Of a stretch of DNA of 16,695 nt, positions 14,215 to 16,695 are shown one piece after another; position 1 is the first letter of the stretch, and each line of letters begins with the position of its first letter. A model generated the notes under the pieces. That model was not told the origin of the DNA. It did not search any database and saw only the letters and a program-made list of their open reading frames with translations. The DNA comes from an uncultured Clostridia bacterium. GTDB taxonomy: Bacteria > Bacillota_A > Clostridia > TANB77 > CAG-508. The DNA lies in contig CALXZF010000042.1 of NCBI GenBank assembly GCA_944393165.1, positions 1 to 16,695 on the forward strand, written 5' to 3'. The translations under genes were made by a program, and so were the position numbers.

Positions 14215-16071
14215 TTATCCTATTGCATGGAATGGACATGACCTAATGCAAGTAGTACATTTGATGCACTTTTCTTGATTAATATGTCTTATTTCTCTTC
14301 CTTCTCCTTCAATTGCATTTACAGGACAATTTCTTTGACACAATCCACAAGCTTTACACTTTTCTGGATCTATCTCTATTTTTGCCAATGCTTTACATTC
14401 CATTGCTTTACATTCTTTTTCTATTGCATGCTCTCTAAATTCTTCTCTAAAATATTTTAATGTACTTATTACTGGGTTTGGAGCCCTTTGTCCCAATCCG
14501 CATATACTTGATTTTTTTATATTTACTGCTAATTTTTCCAGTCTATATATATCATATTCAGTTCCTTCGCCATTGCAAAGTTTTTCTAATATTTCAAGCA
14601 TTCTTTTGGTTCCAATTCTACAAGGTGTGCATTTACCGCAGCTCTCGCTCACTGTAAATTCTAGGTAGAATTTTGCTAAGCAAACCATACATTTTGTGTC
14701 ATCCATTACTATTAATCCGCCAGACCCCATCATCGAGCCAATTTCTTTTAATGATTCATAATCTATTGGTGTGTCTAAATGTTCTTTTGGAATACATCCT
14801 CCTGAAGGTCCTCCTGTTTGTGCTGCTTTAAATTCTCTGCCATTTGGTATTCCTCCGCCTATATCAAATACTATTTCTCTTAAAGTTGTTCCCATTGGAA
14901 CTTCTACTAATCCAACATTATTTACATTTCCACCAAGCGCAAATACTTTTGTTCCTTTTGATGTGGCCGTTCCTATTGATGAATACCAATCGGCTCCCTT
15001 TAATATTATTTGTGCAATGTTAGCATATGTTTCAACATTATTTATTAATGTTGGGCATCCCCAAAGTCCAGATTCTGCTGGATATGGTGGTTTTACTCTT
15101 GGTTGACCTCTTCTTCCTTCTATAGATTCTAGAAGTGCTGTTTCTTCTCCGCAAACAAATGCTCCTGCTCCAAGTCTAATTTCAATATCAAAGTTAAAAT
15201 TAGTTCCAAATATATTTTCTCCAAGTATTCCATAATCTCTTGCTTGGTCTATTGCAACTTGTAGTCTGTGAACTGCTATTGGATATTCTGCTCTAACATA
15301 TATGTATCCTTTTTCTGCCCCAATTGCAAAACCTGCAATTTCCATAGCTTCTAATACTGCGTGAGGGTCTCCTTCTAATATACTTCTATCCATAAATGCT
15401 CCAGGATCTCCTTCATCTGCATTGCAAACTACATATTTTGTATCTCCTTTTGCTTCTTTAGTAGCTCTCCATTTCTTACCAGTTGGGAAGCCAGCTCCTC
15501 CTCTACCTCTTAAACCAGAATTTTCAATTGTTTCTATTACTTCCTCTTGTGACATTTCTACTAAGACTCTTTCAAGTGCTTTGTATCCGTCAAAAGCAAT
15601 GTATTCATCTATTTCTTCTGGGTTGATTACTCCACAATTTTTAAGAGCTATTCTTTTTTGTTTTTTATAAAAGTTCAAGTCATCTAATTTAGTTACTTTT
15701 TTGCCGTCTATGTCTTTGCAAAGTAATCTGTCTACAACTTTTCCCTCTATTATGTGTGAATTTATAATTTCTTCGCAATTTTCTGGTTTAACCATTGCAT
15801 AAAATGTGTCTTCTGGTCTTATTATAACTATTGGACCTTTAGCACATAGTCCAAAACATCCAGTTTTTATTACTCGTACATTTTCTATGTTCTTTTCTTT
15901 TATTATTCTCTTAAAGTTTTCTAAAATTTGAGGTGATTTAGAAGATGTGCAACCTGTTCCTTGGCATACCAGAATATGCTTTTCTCTTGTATCTGCTTTT
16001 GTATTTTTTCTTAAATCCAATTCTTTTCTTTTTTCTGTTCTTATTTTGTTTAATTCTTCTAAGGTCTTCAT
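14215..16071 (-). CDS. hydB: NADH-oxidising hydrogenase subunit HydB (NuoF-like)
   Basis: This flavin subunit exchanges electrons with NAD(H) in the HydABC complex. The 618 residues show a thioredoxin-like [2Fe-2S] domain (C36, C41, C72, C76) and the FMN/NADH-binding NuoF core (LRGRGGAGFPTGKKW, GAGAFVCGEETALLESIEG). The N3-type cluster motif follows (SESCGKCTPCRIG), then a C-terminal pair of [4Fe-4S] ferredoxin motifs (CKACGLCQRNCP and CIKCTTCIRSCP). That domain set is the standard HydB form rather than complex I NuoF. AGGAGGT lies 5 nt before ATG 16071. The gene begins 34 bp after hydC and is intact, with no in-frame CGG. Confidence 0.95.
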   Translation of the reverse strand: MKTLEELNKIRTEKRKELDLRKNTKADTREKHILVCQGTGCTSSKSPQILENFKRIIKEKNIENVRVIKTGCFGLCAKGPIVIIRPEDTFYAMVKPENCEEIINSHIIEGKVVDRLLCKDIDGKKVTKLDDLNFYKKQKRIALKNCGVINPEEIDEYIAFDGYKALERVLVEMSQEEVIETIENSGLRGRGGAGFPTGKKWRATKEAKGDTKYVVCNADEGDPGAFMDRSILEGDPHAVLEAMEIAGFAIGAEKGYIYVRAEYPIAVHRLQVAIDQARDYGILGENIFGTNFNFDIEIRLGAGAFVCGEETALLESIEGRRGQPRVKPPYPAESGLWGCPTLINNVETYANIAQIILKGADWYSSIGTATSKGTKVFALGGNVNNVGLVEVPMGTTLREIVFDIGGGIPNGREFKAAQTGGPSGGCIPKEHLDTPIDYESLKEIGSMMGSGGLIVMDDTKCMVCLAKFYLEFTVSESCGKCTPCRIGTKRMLEILEKLCNGEGTEYDIYRLEKLAVNIKKSSICGLGQRAPNPVISTLKYFREEFREHAIEKECKAMECKALAKIEIDPEKCKACGLCQRNCPVNAIEGEGREIRHINQEKCIKCTTCIRSCPFHAIG

Positions 16072-16105
16072 TTGATACCTCCTATCTTTTAATTACAAAC
16101 ATTTC

Positions 16106-16594
16106 TTAATTATTTTCTGCTTTCTCTAAGCTATCCAAAACTTCATCTAGTTTTTTTACAGTCGCATGCCCATATACTTCATCATTTACTGTAAACACTG
16201 GTGCAATTCCGCATGCGCCAACACATCTAGTGGTATCTATAGAAAATTTACCGTCCTCGCTTGTTTTTCCTTCTTCTAACTTTAGCCTTTCTTTTAACCT
16301 GTCAAGTATTGCTTGAGACCCTTTTACAAAACATGCTGTTCCCAAACATACAGAAATATTATATTTTCCCTTTGGCTCTAATGTAAATCTCGCATAAAAA
16401 GTAATTACTCCATAAATTTCGGCCATTGGAATTTCCAAATATTTTGAAACTTCTAATTGTGCAACTTTTGGAATATATCCATATTTTTCTTGTATTTCAT
16501 TTAGTATTTGTATCAAATTATCTTTTTCTTGCTTATATGGTAGCATTATTTCATTTACTTCTTCTCTGATTCTATTTTCAACACATTCACACAT
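16106..16594 (-). CDS. hydC: Hydrogenase subunit HydC (NuoE-like [2Fe-2S] protein)
   Basis: This small electron-transfer subunit is partner to HydB. The 162-residue protein has the thioredoxin-like fold of NuoE: a helical N-terminus (LIQILNEIQEKYGYIPKVAQ), the GVITFYARF strand, and the four [2Fe-2S] ligands C83, C88, C124 and C128 in CLGTACF and CVGACGIAP. Length and motifs are normal. AAAGGAAG lies about 11 nt before ATG 16594, and a promoter is found just upstream. It is the first gene of the hydrogenase cluster in this window. Confidence 0.95.
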   Translation of the reverse strand: MCECVENRIREEVNEIMLPYKQEKDNLIQILNEIQEKYGYIPKVAQLEVSKYLEIPMAEIYGVITFYARFTLEPKGKYNISVCLGTACFVKGSQAILDRLKERLKLEEGKTSEDGKFSIDTTRCVGACGIAPVFTVNDEVYGHATVKKLDEVLDSLEKAENN

Positions 16595-16631
16595 TAATTA
16601 CATTACTTCCTTTCTCATAAAATTCAAATGT

Positions 16632-16660
16632 ATTATATCAAATTCTACATTTTTTAACAA
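16632..16660 (-). promoter_or_regulatory. Sigma-A-type promoter for the hyd cluster
   Basis: TTGTTA (16655-16660) and TATAAT (16632-16637) on the minus strand are 17 bp apart. Transcription would start about 30 nt before ATG 16594. Nothing else is seen up to the window end. Confidence 0.7.
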
Positions 16661-16695
16661 TCTTTTTAACAAAAAACATGCTAGACCTTATAACA

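Noticed and set aside
1..16695. Plus-strand ORFs of 60-220 residues
   Set aside because: They lie opposite clear minus-strand genes or in AT-rich spacers, have low-complexity Leu/Phe/Ser-rich translations and no family motifs.
1..16695. DGR reverse transcriptase, template repeat, tRNA, rRNA or CRISPR array
   Set aside because: I searched both strands by eye and found none in this window.

Overview
The window is AT-rich DNA in which every supported gene lies on the minus strand. It looks like a low-GC, anaerobic, hydrogen-metabolising Clostridia-type Firmicute. The reasons are the era-yqzL-recO gene order, a trimeric HydABC [FeFe] hydrogenase, strong AAGGAGG ribosome binding sites, sigma-A-like promoters with 17-18 bp spacers, and a Clostridia-style pilin-like leader. 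No species is named because nothing in the sequence fixes one.

Layout from the right (upstream) end. A promoter near 16632-16660 precedes hydC (NuoE-like) and hydB (NuoF-like). A RimL-like acetyltransferase follows, bracketed by inverted copies of an intergenic hairpin repeat. Then comes hydA, the catalytic subunit. HydABC together would couple NADH and reduced ferredoxin to H2 turnover. Next, behind a repeat-filled spacer, are era, a tiny yqzL-like gene and recO. A membrane-anchored WG-repeat protein with its own promoter and terminator comes after recO. A second promoter at 7460-7488 starts a likely operon: a GT-A-like protein, a GNAT, a family 2 glycosyltransferase, pth and an RNase G. Further left are a small ORF interrupted by an (AG)11 run, a pilin-like protein with an FGE/C-type-lectin-like C-terminus, and the 5' part of a DUF4143-type AAA ATPase.

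The main result is a pattern in the reading frames. Four genes (pilin-FGE, WG-repeat, recO, hydA) are each broken by a single +1 shift. At each break the frame-0 codon is CGG, and skipping its C puts a GGN glycine codon in frame where the family expects glycine (recO is the least certain of the four). I scanned all genes by hand. I found no other in-frame CGG, although roughly forty out-of-frame CGG trinucleotides occur inside coding sequence. The simplest biological reading is that CGG is effectively unassigned here and is used as a +1 frameshift, or four-base CGGN-to-Gly, signal. The main competing explanation is a systematic base-calling error that inserts C before GG.

Other notable items are a GC-rich, NNY-codon-biased C-terminal segment of the pilin-like protein that looks like a diversity-generating retroelement variable region, a possible phase-variable small ORF, and 38-bp operator-like repeats bracketing the ATPase promoter.
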